64,000 nt of DNA, taken from positions 124,001 through 188,000 of the forward strand of contig NZ_ACCB01000001.1 in assembly GCF_000173735.1 (NCBI RefSeq), written 5' to 3'. Within the stretch, counting starts at the first letter, position 1, and the number at the start of each line of letters is the position of its first letter. This DNA comes from Yersinia aldovae ATCC 35236 (GTDB lineage Bacteria > Pseudomonadota > Gammaproteobacteria > Enterobacterales > Enterobacteriaceae). Position numbers and translations under genes: made by a program. The notes below the pieces were generated by a model that saw nothing but the letters and a program-made list of their open reading frames with translations, was not told the origin of the DNA and ran no database searches. Below are positions 18,482-26,594 of this stretch, in pieces.

Positions 18482-19966
18482 ATGGCGGTAACTAATACAG
18501 CCCAGGCAGCCCAGGCGTGCGATCTGGTGATTTTCGGCGCTAAAGGGGACCTGGCTCGCCGCAAACTGCTGCCTTCCCTTTACCAATTAGAGAAAGCGGG
18601 TCACATCCACCCTGATACTCGGATTATCGGCGTAGGCCGTGCCGATTGGGATAAAGACGCGTACACAGCCGTGGTAAAGGAAGCCCTCGATACCTTTATG
18701 AAAGAGAAGCTGGATGACGAACTGTGGGAAAAACTCAGTTCACGTCTCGACTTCTGTAATTTAGACGTCAATGACAGCAAACACTTTGCCAAATTGGGCA
18801 AAATGTTAGACCAAAAAAATCGCACCACTATCAACTATTTCGCCATGCCGCCTAATACTTTTGGTGCAATTTGCAAAGGCTTGGGTGAAGCGGGTCTTAA
18901 TAAAGAACCGGCGCGCGTGGTCATGGAGAAACCGTTAGGGAAAGATTTAGCCTCTTCGCGGGTAATTAACGACCAGGTTGCTGAATACTTCAACGAGTGT
19001 CAGGTTTACCGTATCGACCATTATCTCGGCAAAGAAACCGTGCTGAACTTATTAGCGTTGCGTTTTGCCAACTCTTTGTTTGCATCAAACTGGGATAACC
19101 GCACGATTGATCATGTGCAGATCACGGTTGCTGAGGAAGTGGGGATTGAAGGGCGCTGGGGCTATTTTGATCAGGCGGGACAGATGCGTGACATGATCCA
19201 GAACCATCTGTTGCAAATTCTGACCATGATTGCCATGTCGCCGCCTGCGGACTTGAGCACCGACCGTATCCGTGATGAAAAAGTGAAAGTGCTGCGCTCT
19301 CTGCGCCGTATTGATCACACTAATGTGCGTGAAACTACGGTTCGTGGCCAATATACCGCAGGTTTCGTGCAGGGCAATAAAGTGCCGGGCTATTTGGAAG
19401 AGGAAGGCGCGAATAAGAGCAGCAATACCGAAACCTTCGTTTCCATTCGTGTCGATATCGATGACTGGCGCTGGGCCGGTGTACCATTCTATCTCAGAAC
19501 CGGTAAACGTTTGCCAAGTAAATGCTCTGAAGTGGTGGTGTACTTTAAAAACCCCGCGCTGAACCTGTTCCGTGAATCTTATCAGCAATTACCCCAAAAC
19601 AAGCTGACCATTCGTTTACAACCGGATGAAGGCATTGAAATTGAAGTGCTGAATAAAGTGCCAGGCCTTGAGCACAAACACCGCTTACAAACCACCAAGC
19701 TTGACCTTAGCTTCTCTAAAACCTTTAACGAACAGCATATTGCTGACGCTTATGAACGTCTGTTACTGGAAACCATGCGCGGCATTCAGGCACTGTTTGT
19801 ACGCCGTGATGAGGTTGAGGAAGCCTGGAAGTGGGTCGATTCCATCATGGATGCCTGGGCTGCTGATAATGAAGCGCCTAAGCCTTACCAATCCGGGACA
19901 TGGGGGCCAGTTGCATCTGTTGCCATGATCACTCGTGATGGTCGTTCATGGAATGAGTTCGAATAA
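18482..19966 (+). CDS. zwf: Glucose-6-phosphate 1-dehydrogenase
   Basis: Zwf oxidises glucose-6-phosphate to 6-phosphogluconolactone with NADP, opening the pentose phosphate and Entner-Doudoroff routes. It has 494 residues (E. coli 491). The start at MAVTNTAQAAQACD is preceded by GAGGAGAA and matches the family; a frame extension of 35 codons upstream is not conserved. The nucleotide-binding motif IFGAKGDLARRKLLPS is near residue 17, the active-site signature RIDHYLGKE near residue 178, and SSNTETFVSIRVDIDDWRWAG is near 312-332. Control by HexR is inferred from the operator. Confidence 0.98.
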   Translation: MAVTNTAQAAQACDLVIFGAKGDLARRKLLPSLYQLEKAGHIHPDTRIIGVGRADWDKDAYTAVVKEALDTFMKEKLDDELWEKLSSRLDFCNLDVNDSKHFAKLGKMLDQKNRTTINYFAMPPNTFGAICKGLGEAGLNKEPARVVMEKPLGKDLASSRVINDQVAEYFNECQVYRIDHYLGKETVLNLLALRFANSLFASNWDNRTIDHVQITVAEEVGIEGRWGYFDQAGQMRDMIQNHLLQILTMIAMSPPADLSTDRIRDEKVKVLRSLRRIDHTNVRETTVRGQYTAGFVQGNKVPGYLEEEGANKSSNTETFVSIRVDIDDWRWAGVPFYLRTGKRLPSKCSEVVVYFKNPALNLFRESYQQLPQNKLTIRLQPDEGIEIEVLNKVPGLEHKHRLQTTKLDLSFSKTFNEQHIADAYERLLLETMRGIQALFVRRDEVEEAWKWVDSIMDAWAADNEAPKPYQSGTWGPVASVAMITRDGRSWNEFE

Positions 19967-19982
19967 ATATTTAGGTTATGAC

Positions 19983-20075
19983 TATACCCTAAATAATTCG
20001 AGTTGCAGGAAGGCGGCAAGCGAGAGACAAATGGGTTGTAAACCACTTTGAACAGCGCTTGCGCTGGCCCGCATG
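19983..20075. repeat. Partial long-form ERIC element after zwf
   Basis: TATACCC at 19983 is followed by GAGTTGCAGGAAGGCGGCAA and then a stretch similar to the extra internal segment of the 4704-4903 element (ACAAATGGGTTGTAAACC, TTTGAACAGCG, GCCCGCA). The ERIC core hairpin and right terminus are missing, so it is a truncated copy. Confidence 0.7.
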
Positions 20076-20086
20076 GTGATTCTTTA

Positions 20087-20124
20087 TGGCAGGCAGAAGG
20101 CAGGAGTCATTATTCTGCCTGCCA
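20087..20124. repeat. 12-bp inverted repeat between zwf and eda
   Basis: TGGCAGGCAGAA at 20087-20098 and TTCTGCCTGCCA at 20113-20124 are perfectly complementary with a 14-base spacer. There is no T-tract directly after it. It may process or partly terminate zwf mRNA. Confidence 0.6.
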
Positions 20125-20185
20125 TATTTCAACTGACACCTTCGGGTGAGTACATGCCAATCGGCATAAGTGGAGAAAACAACTG

Positions 20186-20827
20186 ATGAAAAGCTGGAAA
20201 ACGAGCGCAGAACAAGTCATGACCGCAGGTCCCGTTGTCCCGGTGATTGTGATTAACAAGCTTGAGCAGGCAGTGCCGCTGGCGAAAGCGTTAGTGGCAG
20301 GTGGTGTTCGGGTGTTGGAAGTCACGTTGCGTACCGCTTGTGCTGTTGAGGCTATTCGTGCCATTGCGAAAGAAGTTCCTGAGGCTATGGTGGGGGCCGG
20401 TACTGTGCTTAACCCGCAACAGTTAGCGGATGTGGTTGAGGCGGGCGCGCAATTTGCCATTAGCCCAGGGCTGACAGATGAACTTCTGAAAGCTGCCACT
20501 GAAGGCTCTATTCCATTGATTCCAGGGATCAGCACGGTTTCAGAACTGATGCTGGGTATGAGCTATGGCCTGCGTGAGTTCAAATTCTTCCCGGCGGAAG
20601 CTAATGGCGGTGTGAAAGCGTTGCAAGCCATTGGCGGCCCATTCTCCCAAGTGCGTTTCTGCCCAACTGGCGGTATTACACCTAACAACTATCGTGATTA
20701 TCTGGCACTGAAAAGCGTGTTGTGTATCGGTGGCTCATGGTTGGTTCCTGCGGATGCGTTGGAAAAAGGTGACTACGCTCGCATTACAGAATTAGCAAAA
20801 CAAGCCGTAGCGGGTGCAACGGCATAA
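20186..20827 (+). CDS. eda: KHG/KDPG aldolase
   Basis: Eda splits 2-keto-3-deoxy-6-phosphogluconate into pyruvate and glyceraldehyde-3-phosphate and also acts on 2-keto-4-hydroxyglutarate. The 213-residue length equals that of E. coli. The catalytic glutamate is in [12 protein letters not shown] near residue 45, and the Schiff-base lysine in [14 protein letters not shown] near residue 133. Normally edd precedes eda; here zwf is followed directly by eda with repeats in between, so Eda may serve uronate or hydroxyglutarate metabolism unless edd lies elsewhere. Confidence 0.98.
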   Translation: MKSWKTSAEQVMTAGPVVPVIVINKLEQAVPLAKALVAGGVRVLEVTLRTACAVEAIRAIAKEVPEAMVGAGTVLNPQQLADVVEAGAQFAISPGLTDELLKAATEGSIPLIPGISTVSELMLGMSYGLREFKFFPAEANGGVKALQAIGGPFSQVRFCPTGGITPNNYRDYLALKSVLCIGGSWLVPADALEKGDYARITELAKQAVAGATA

Positions 20828-20880
20828 ACCGTGGTAACTCCCTGAGCTGACGGGAGAATCCGCGCTTTTTTGCTGAAAAT

Positions 20881-20913
20881 AAAACCTCTGTCATACAGGG
20901 GTTTTGTTTTTTT
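20881..20913 (+). terminator. Rho-independent terminator of eda
   Basis: AAAACCTCTG and CAGGGGTTTT form a 10-bp stem with one T-G pair around TCATA, followed by G and seven T at 20907-20913. Confidence 0.88.
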
Positions 20914-21109
20914 GAAATCCCTAACTTATTATTTTTTAATCTCTTTTTTAAAGTATTTATTAAATTGATGGTTTGCTTTCTAAAATCGGCTGTGGTAAAA
21001 CTAGCGTAGTTAATTATTCTAATTTTATGAGGGTTTTAGGCGTATCACACTGGTTTTAGCATACAAGAATGTAGCTAAAGCGCGTGTGGCTAAAAAAAAG
21101 AGATATATT

Positions 21110-21208
21110 ATGATGAAAATTAATGGAATCACTTTCAAACCTTCTACCTGTCAACTCTTCCTGTCAGCCATTTTGGCCAGTGAGCATCACTGGTGCAGCG
21201 AGCTATAG
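21110..21208 (+). CDS. mdtU: Candidate MdtU leader peptide upstream of mdtJI
   Basis: A 32-codon ORF (31 from a second adjacent ATG) encodes MMKINGITFKPSTCQLFL and ends after HHWCSEL. An AAAGAG ribosome binding site lies 8-9 bases upstream. The gene lies 159 bases before mdtJ in the long leader. In E. coli a short upstream ORF called mdtU precedes mdtJI and its translation is reported to be needed for spermidine-dependent expression. I base the name on position and size; I do not clearly remember the E. coli residue sequence. If correct, ribosome behaviour on this ORF would control the exporter mRNA. Confidence 0.6.
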   Translation: MMKINGITFKPSTCQLFLSAILASEHHWCSEL

Positions 21209-21367
21209 CGTCTTTCTTCTCCCATTTTAGTTAAAAATTTATACGCCAAGTGAGTTTCTATTTCTTACGGCCTGCACACGTCTGATCCCTGTGAATTGAG
21301 GGGCTACGTGAGGATAACCGTAACAAATAGACCTTAGCGTGCGTTTGTGCGTGTTAGGAGAAGAATG

Positions 21368-21745
21368 ATGATTTATTGGATATTCTTAGGTTTAGCGATT
21401 GTTGCAGAGATTATCGGCACCTTATCAATGAAATACGCCAGTATGAGCGGTGAGATGACCGGGCATATTGTGATGTATTTTATGATAACTGGCTCATATA
21501 TCCTGCTGGCGTTGGCGGTTAAAAAAGTGGCGTTGGGTGTGGCTTATGCGCTGTGGGAAGGGATTGGTATTCTGATTATTACCGTATTCAGTGTGCTGTG
21601 GTTTGATGAAAGCCTCTCACCGCTGAAAATAGCCGGTTTAGTCACCTTGGTCGGCGGCATCATGTTAGTGAAATCAGGGACTCGTAAGCCGAACAAACCA
21701 AACAGTTCGAGCCGAAATTCAGGTGAGCATCATGCAGCAGCTTGA
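21368..21745 (+). CDS. mdtJ: MdtJ, spermidine export subunit (SMR family)
   Basis: A 125-residue small multidrug resistance protein with four transmembrane helices. It pairs with MdtI to export spermidine. The start is set at the second ATG ([17 protein letters not shown]), seven bases from AGGAG at 21356-21360; an adjacent ATG at 21365 is only four bases away. Glu in [11 protein letters not shown] near residue 14 is the conserved membrane carboxylate of SMR proteins. [12 protein letters not shown] is near residue 60. The C-terminal tail after TRKPNKPN is polar and shorter than I recall for other yersiniae. Its end overlaps mdtI by 14 bases. Confidence 0.94.
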   Translation: MIYWIFLGLAIVAEIIGTLSMKYASMSGEMTGHIVMYFMITGSYILLALAVKKVALGVAYALWEGIGILIITVFSVLWFDESLSPLKIAGLVTLVGGIMLVKSGTRKPNKPNSSSRNSGEHHAAA

Positions 21746-22061
21746 GTTTTATCATATTGCGTTTCTGATCCTGGCGGTCATTCTTGAGATTATTGCTAAT
21801 ATCCTGCTGAAAATGTCGGACGGTTTTCGCCGGGTATGGATAGGTATCTTGTCGCTATTGTCGGTGTTAGGGGCATTCAGCGCCTTGGCGCAAGCGGTGA
21901 AAGGTATTGAGCTGTCAGTGGCTTATGCGTTATGGGGCGGGTTTGGTATCGCGGCTACCGTGGCTGCCGGTTGGATTCTGTTTAATCAACGGCTGAACTA
22001 TAAAGGCTGGATCGGTTTGCTCTTGCTCTTGGCGGGTATGGTGATGATAAAGCTATCCTAA
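21732..22061 (+). CDS. mdtI: MdtI, spermidine export subunit (SMR family)
   Basis: A 109-residue SMR protein, the partner of MdtJ, same length as in E. coli. The start is [14 protein letters not shown], overlapping the last codons of mdtJ, so translation is coupled. Four hydrophobic helices are evident; the conserved Glu is in [19 protein letters not shown] near residue 19, and [21 protein letters not shown] is near residue 60. An ERIC element begins on the base after its stop codon. Confidence 0.95.
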   Translation: MQQLEFYHIAFLILAVILEIIANILLKMSDGFRRVWIGILSLLSVLGAFSALAQAVKGIELSVAYALWGGFGIAATVAAGWILFNQRLNYKGWIGLLLLLAGMVMIKLS

Positions 22062-22188
22062 TATCCCCTTTGTACTTGAAGCTGCAGGGGTGTTGGCTGC
22101 GCGCGCAAACCCGAATCACTTACCGGTGTAAGCTCATCGGGATTTGTTTGCTGGCCGCCTACCTGCAACTCCAATTACTTTGGGTATA
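22062..22188. repeat. ERIC element (127 bp) flush with the mdtI stop
   Basis: The element starts with TATCCCC, ends with GGGTATA at 22182-22188, and contains the core ACCCGAATCACTTACC then GGTGTAAGCTCATCGGGAT. At 127 bp it has exactly the consensus length. The flanking 130 bases to yoaB hold no gene. Confidence 0.85.
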
Positions 22189-22317
22189 TCGAGTGACAGT
22201 TTTTAATCGAAGCTGATAAGCGGGGAAATGTACTGAATGGGTCCTTATTTGTTTAAAATACAAGGGGCGTAAGCGACCGGAGTGCCCATCAGTGCAGTCG
22301 TCCCGCCGATCGCAAAA

Positions 22318-22662
22318 TCAAATAGCCGCAATAATTTTGATTTCAACTTTATACTTTGGATTCATCAAGTTGGCTTCGACCGTACAACGTACAGGTGCAC
22401 TGCCATCAACCACCCAGGCATCCCAGGCGGCATTCATACCGGCGAAGTCCGCTTTATCGGCCAGAAAAATGGTCGCATCGAGGATACGGCCTTTATCCGA
22501 ACCCAGTTGATTCAGCATCATATCAATTGCTGCTAGCGTGTTTGCTGTCTGAGCGGTAATATCGGCATCCAGATTTTCCGGAACACTGGTGTAATAGATT
22601 GTGTCGTTGTAGACCACGGCGTCAGACCAACGTTTTTCTGGATTAATGCGCTCAATACTCAT
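22318..22662 (-). CDS. yoaB: YoaB, RidA-family protein
   Basis: A 114-residue member of the RidA/YjgF family, equal in length to E. coli YoaB. Family features include YYTSVPENLDADITAQTANTL near residue 22, the ILDATIFLADKADFAGMN block near residue 60, and the arginine in SAPVRCTVEANL that in RidA binds the substrate carboxylate. RidA proteins deaminate reactive enamine or imine intermediates; the preferred substrate of YoaB is not known. It is divergent from yoaA, as in E. coli. Confidence 0.92.
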   Translation of the reverse strand: MSIERINPEKRWSDAVVYNDTIYYTSVPENLDADITAQTANTLAAIDMMLNQLGSDKGRILDATIFLADKADFAGMNAAWDAWVVDGSAPVRCTVEANLMNPKYKVEIKIIAAI

Positions 22663-22792
22663 TTTCGCTCCTGTGTGTGAATGGCGATGTCAGTTGTTGG
22701 GGGATAGGGTAGCATAACAAAGGGCGAGAATGTGTGGTCGCGGGGCGATAGGCTTGGCATAATCAGCGCTGATTTCACTCGGAAGAGAAAGT

Positions 22793-24697
22793 GTGATAGA
22801 CGATTTTGCAACAGACGGCGCATTAGCGCAGGCCATTACAGGTTTTAACCCCCGTGAGTCTCAGCGTCAGATGGCTGCGGCAATCAGTGATGCTATCGAT
22901 ACCAAACAACAACTGGTGGTGGAAGCGGGTACAGGTACCGGCAAAACATTTGCCTATTTAGCGCCGGCACTGCGGGCTGATTGCAAAGTGATTATCTCCA
23001 CCGGCTCCAAAGCATTGCAGGATCAACTCTATTCCCGCGATCTGCCCACCGTTGCTACGGCACTAAAATACAAAGGTAAGATGGCGCTATTGAAAGGGCG
23101 CTCAAATTATTTATGTCTGGAACGCCTTGAGCAGCAATCGCTAGCGGGAGGGGAGCTTGCCGGTGAAACGTTGGTTGATCTGGTGCGCTTGCGGGGGTGG
23201 TCTGCTGAAACCGTCGATGGGGATATTAGCACCTGTGGGCAGGTGGCGGAAGACAGCTTTGTCTGGCCACTGGTGACCAGTACCAATGATAATTGTCTGG
23301 GCAGCGATTGCCCGCTGTATAAAGATTGCTTTGTCGTGAAAGCGCGCCGTAAGGCAATGGATGCGGATGTGGTGGTGGTTAATCATCACCTGTTCTTGGC
23401 GGATATGGTGGTGAAGGAGAGTGGTTTTGCCGAACTGATCCCCACCGCCGACGTGATGATTTTCGATGAAGCCCACCAGATTCCGGATATCGCCAGTCAG
23501 TATTTTGGTCAGCAACTGACCAGCCGGCAATTGATGGATTTGGCGAAAGATATCATTATCGCTTATCGCACCGAAGTGCGTGACTCCGCGCAATTGCAAA
23601 AAAGTGCTGATCGCTTGACGCAAAGCACGCAAGACTTCCGTCTGGTACTTGGCGAACCGGGTTACCGCGGTAACTTGCGTGATATCATGGAACAACCGGC
23701 TATCCAGCGCGCCTTATTGCTGCTCGATGATGCGCTGGAGCTGTGCTACGACGTCATGAAGCTGTCTCTTGGGCGTTCAGCGATGCTGGACGCGGCTTTT
23801 GAACGGGCTACAGTATATCGTAACCGCCTCAAGCGTCTAAAAGATGTAGCCACCCCAGGCTACAGCTACTGGTATGAATGTAATTCGCGCCATTTCGTGC
23901 TGGCACTGACACCGCTGTCCGTCTCAGACCGTTTCCGCGAATTGATCGAAGAGAAGCCCGGCACCTGGATTTTTACCTCCGCTACGTTATCGGTGAACGA
24001 TCAGTTATCACATTTTACTTTGCGCTTGGGGTTGACCCATGCCAAGACCTTGCTGTTACCCAGCCCATTTGATTATGCCAATCAAGCGCTACTCTGTGTT
24101 CCACGCGATCTGCCTGCGGCCAATGAACCGGGGGCGGCGCGCAGACTTGCCGTGATGCTCAAACCCTTGATTGATGCCAATCAAGGGCGCTGTTTTTTCC
24201 TGTGTACTTCACACCAGATGATGCGGGGGCTGGCAGAAGAGTTCCGCGCCAGCATGACGTTACCCGTATTGGTGCAGGGTGAAACCAGTAAAGGGCAGTT
24301 ATTAGCGCAGTTTGTCGCCGCAGGTAACGCGCTATTAGTTGCCACCAGCAGTTTCTGGGAAGGGGTTGATGTGCGTGGTGATGCGCTCTCGTGCGTTATC
24401 ATCGACAAATTGCCGTTTACCTCACCGGATGACCCTTTGTTGAAAGCGCGTATTGAGGATTGCCGCCTGCGCGGTGGTGATCCATTCAATGACGTACAAT
24501 TGCCTGATGCCGTTATTACCCTTAAGCAGGGCGTGGGCCGGTTGATTCGTGACATTGATGATCGCGGGGTGCTGGTCATTTGTGACAATCGGTTGGTTAT
24601 GCGGCCCTACGGAGCCATGTTTTTAAACAGTTTGCCGCCAGCGCCGCGCACCCGGAGCCTGGCGAAAGCCATTGCTTTTCTCAAGCAGCGTGATTGA
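22793..24697 (+). CDS. yoaA: YoaA, DinG/XPD-family iron-sulfur helicase
   Basis: A 634-residue superfamily 2 helicase close to E. coli YoaA (636), which works with the chi subunit HolC in replication repair. The start is GTG (VIDDFATDG). Walker A is EAGTGTGKTFAYLAPAL near residue 44. The four cysteines of the Fe-S domain are in STCGQ, DNCLGSDCPLYKDC near residues 145-180, and the DEAH box is in MIFDEAHQIPD near residue 225. Motifs V and VI appear as FWEGVDVRGD and QGVGRLIRD. I see no LexA box upstream. tsaB follows after 78 bases. Confidence 0.96.
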   Translation: MIDDFATDGALAQAITGFNPRESQRQMAAAISDAIDTKQQLVVEAGTGTGKTFAYLAPALRADCKVIISTGSKALQDQLYSRDLPTVATALKYKGKMALLKGRSNYLCLERLEQQSLAGGELAGETLVDLVRLRGWSAETVDGDISTCGQVAEDSFVWPLVTSTNDNCLGSDCPLYKDCFVVKARRKAMDADVVVVNHHLFLADMVVKESGFAELIPTADVMIFDEAHQIPDIASQYFGQQLTSRQLMDLAKDIIIAYRTEVRDSAQLQKSADRLTQSTQDFRLVLGEPGYRGNLRDIMEQPAIQRALLLLDDALELCYDVMKLSLGRSAMLDAAFERATVYRNRLKRLKDVATPGYSYWYECNSRHFVLALTPLSVSDRFRELIEEKPGTWIFTSATLSVNDQLSHFTLRLGLTHAKTLLLPSPFDYANQALLCVPRDLPAANEPGAARRLAVMLKPLIDANQGRCFFLCTSHQMMRGLAEEFRASMTLPVLVQGETSKGQLLAQFVAAGNALLVATSSFWEGVDVRGDALSCVIIDKLPFTSPDDPLLKARIEDCRLRGGDPFNDVQLPDAVITLKQGVGRLIRDIDDRGVLVICDNRLVMRPYGAMFLNSLPPAPRTRSLAKAIAFLKQRD

Positions 24698-24775
24698 GGG
24701 TAAAGCGAGCAGGGGTGTGCTATCATGCGCGCCCTGTATTGAATTCATTCTACTTTCCTGCCGAGGTTGGTTGGC

Positions 24776-25474
24776 ATGTCCACGCGAATTTTAGCAATCG
24801 ATACTGCGACAGAAGCTTGTTCGGTCGCACTCTGGAATAACGGCGAAGTTCAGGCTCTGTTTGAACTTTGTCCACGGGAACACACCCAACGTATTTTACC
24901 GATGGTACAGCAGATATTGGCTGATTCGGGCTTATCACTGCAACAACTTGATGCACTGGCGTTTGGCCGTGGGCCGGGGAGTTTCACCGGTGTGCGCATT
25001 GGTATTGGTATTGGTCAGGGGCTGGCATTAGGCGCTGATTTACCGATGATCGGTGTTTCAACCTTACAGACGATGGCGCAAGGCGCATTGCGCCTAACCG
25101 GTGCGACGCGGGTGCTGGCCGCAATAGATGCTCGTATGGGAGAGGTCTATTGGGGGGAGTTCGAACACAATAGCGCAGGGGATTGGGCGGGTGATGAAAC
25201 CGAAGCGGTGATGAAACCTGAACAGGCTGTGGCCCGTGCGCAGTCGTTAAACGGCCACTGGGCGACGGTAGGTACTGGCTGGCAAACTTATCCTGACTTG
25301 ATCAGCGGCAGCAACATGGTGCTGACTGACGGGCAAATTGCCCTGCCACATGCTGAAGATATGCTGCCTCTGGCATTGTCATCCTGGGCGAATGGGCAAG
25401 CAGTGCGTGTTGAACTGGCTGAACCGGTTTATCTGCGTAATGAAGTCACTTGGAAAAAACTGCCGGGGCGTTAG
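24776..25474 (+). CDS. tsaB: TsaB, tRNA t6A37 threonylcarbamoyltransferase complex subunit
   Basis: A 232-residue protein (E. coli 231) of the ASKHA fold that scaffolds TsaD and TsaE in making t6A at position 37 of ANN-decoding tRNAs. The start is [20 protein letters not shown]. The conserved [16 protein letters not shown] block is near residue 62 and [15 protein letters not shown] near residue 115. It lacks the metal-binding motif of TsaD, as expected. It sits between yoaA and yeaY as in E. coli. Confidence 0.96.
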   Translation: MSTRILAIDTATEACSVALWNNGEVQALFELCPREHTQRILPMVQQILADSGLSLQQLDALAFGRGPGSFTGVRIGIGIGQGLALGADLPMIGVSTLQTMAQGALRLTGATRVLAAIDARMGEVYWGEFEHNSAGDWAGDETEAVMKPEQAVARAQSLNGHWATVGTGWQTYPDLISGSNMVLTDGQIALPHAEDMLPLALSSWANGQAVRVELAEPVYLRNEVTWKKLPGR

Positions 25475-25549
25475 AAAACGGGCAACTTGTTATCAAGATT
25501 AGAGTCTAAAATATTAAGACAGCTAAGAAATAATAAGGGGTAGCAAGTG

Positions 25550-26155
25550 ATGGAGAAAAATACGTCAATAACTCACTCGATGAAATACAGAAGCCGCAAA
25601 GGGATGTATGGTTGGCTGGGGCTAGGGGTATTGCTACTTTCGGGTTGCGTAACGGTTCCTCCGGCGATTCAAGGAACCACGGCGACGCCGCAGCAAAATC
25701 TTAATCTGGTGAGAACGTCACCACAGACTTTTATGGGTCAGGAAGCACGTTTTGGCGGCACGGTGATTAATGTGAACAACGAACAGCATCGCACCCGGCT
25801 TGAAATTGCCAGTGTACCGCTGGATTCTGGTGCGCGTCCTACTTTGGGAGAACCTTCACAAGGGCGTGTTATTGCCTATGTAAATGGGTTCCTTGAACCG
25901 GTCGATTTCCGTGGGCATCTGGTTACCGTTGTTGGCCCCATTGCGGGTGTTGAAGCCGGCAAAATCGGTACGACACCTTACAATTTTGTGGTGATTAATG
26001 CGACGGGTTACAAGCGTTGGAATCTTGAGCAACAAGTGATGATGCCGCCGGCAATGGGGCCTTGGGGCTATCGTAACCCAGGAATGTGGGGGCCAGGATG
26101 GGGCGGTTGGTATAATCCAGGCCCGGCACAGATACAAACTATCGTTACGGAATAA
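25550..26155 (+). CDS. yeaY: YeaY, Slp-family outer-membrane lipoprotein
   Basis: A 201-residue Slp-family lipoprotein, related to E. coli YeaY (193). A lipobox LLSGC follows the hydrophobic stretch WLGLGVLLL, giving a lipidated Cys near residue 33. The family block [15 protein letters not shown] is near residue 65, and [18 protein letters not shown] follows. The tail is rich in Gly, Trp and Pro ([14 protein letters not shown]). The start after AAGGGG is ATG 25550; an adjacent GTG at 25547 is also possible, and ATG 25580 would give a shorter signal. Function is unknown. Confidence 0.92.
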   Translation: MEKNTSITHSMKYRSRKGMYGWLGLGVLLLSGCVTVPPAIQGTTATPQQNLNLVRTSPQTFMGQEARFGGTVINVNNEQHRTRLEIASVPLDSGARPTLGEPSQGRVIAYVNGFLEPVDFRGHLVTVVGPIAGVEAGKIGTTPYNFVVINATGYKRWNLEQQVMMPPAMGPWGYRNPGMWGPGWGGWYNPGPAQIQTIVTE

Positions 26156-26207
26156 AGAGTTGTTATAATAATTAGCAATATATTTATAGTTGTTATTCTT
26201 TGAGAAG

Positions 26208-26232
26208 GGCGCTGATGTCAGCGCCTTTTTTT
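26208..26232 (+). terminator. Rho-independent terminator of yeaY
   Basis: GGCGCTGA and TCAGCGCC form a perfect 8-bp stem around TG, followed by seven T at 26226-26232. From here to 26504 I see no gene. Confidence 0.93.
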
Positions 26233-26504
26233 ATGACGGTTTGCCGCTGAATTAGTGGGCTAAATACGGCAGGTGGATAACCTGTGTGATGATTAAGCAA
26301 TCAAACGAATGGCCGCCGTTATCGCACTGAAAATCACTAAAACGGTATATAATCAATAGGTTACAGTTTTCCGCGGCAGGGGTTACTATAACTAATTGAT
26401 TTATTAAATAATTACTGGTTGATATTGGCACCGCTAATTATTTTTGTGATCTCAGCGCTGGAAAATAGTGACCTATATCGCAACCTCAAAATTGTTTAAA
26501 AGCA

Positions 26505-26521
26505 AACTGGTAAGCTGAGTT
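26505..26521. promoter_or_regulatory. FadR operator upstream of fadD
   Basis: AACTGGTAAGCTGAGTT differs at only three of 17 positions from the E. coli fadD operator I that I recall (AGCTGGTATGATGAGTT). It lies about 75 bases before the fadD start codon, and fadR itself is in this window at 39605. Confidence 0.82.
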
Positions 26522-26594
26522 AAAATATTGTTAAGGTTCTGGTGTGGATTGGTGTCCGACCATAACGACCAATAATCATTTCAGGAGTACTACC

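Noticed and set aside
22282-22536. ORFs on the plus strand opposite yoaB
   Set aside because: They are antisense shadows of a well-conserved RidA-family gene.
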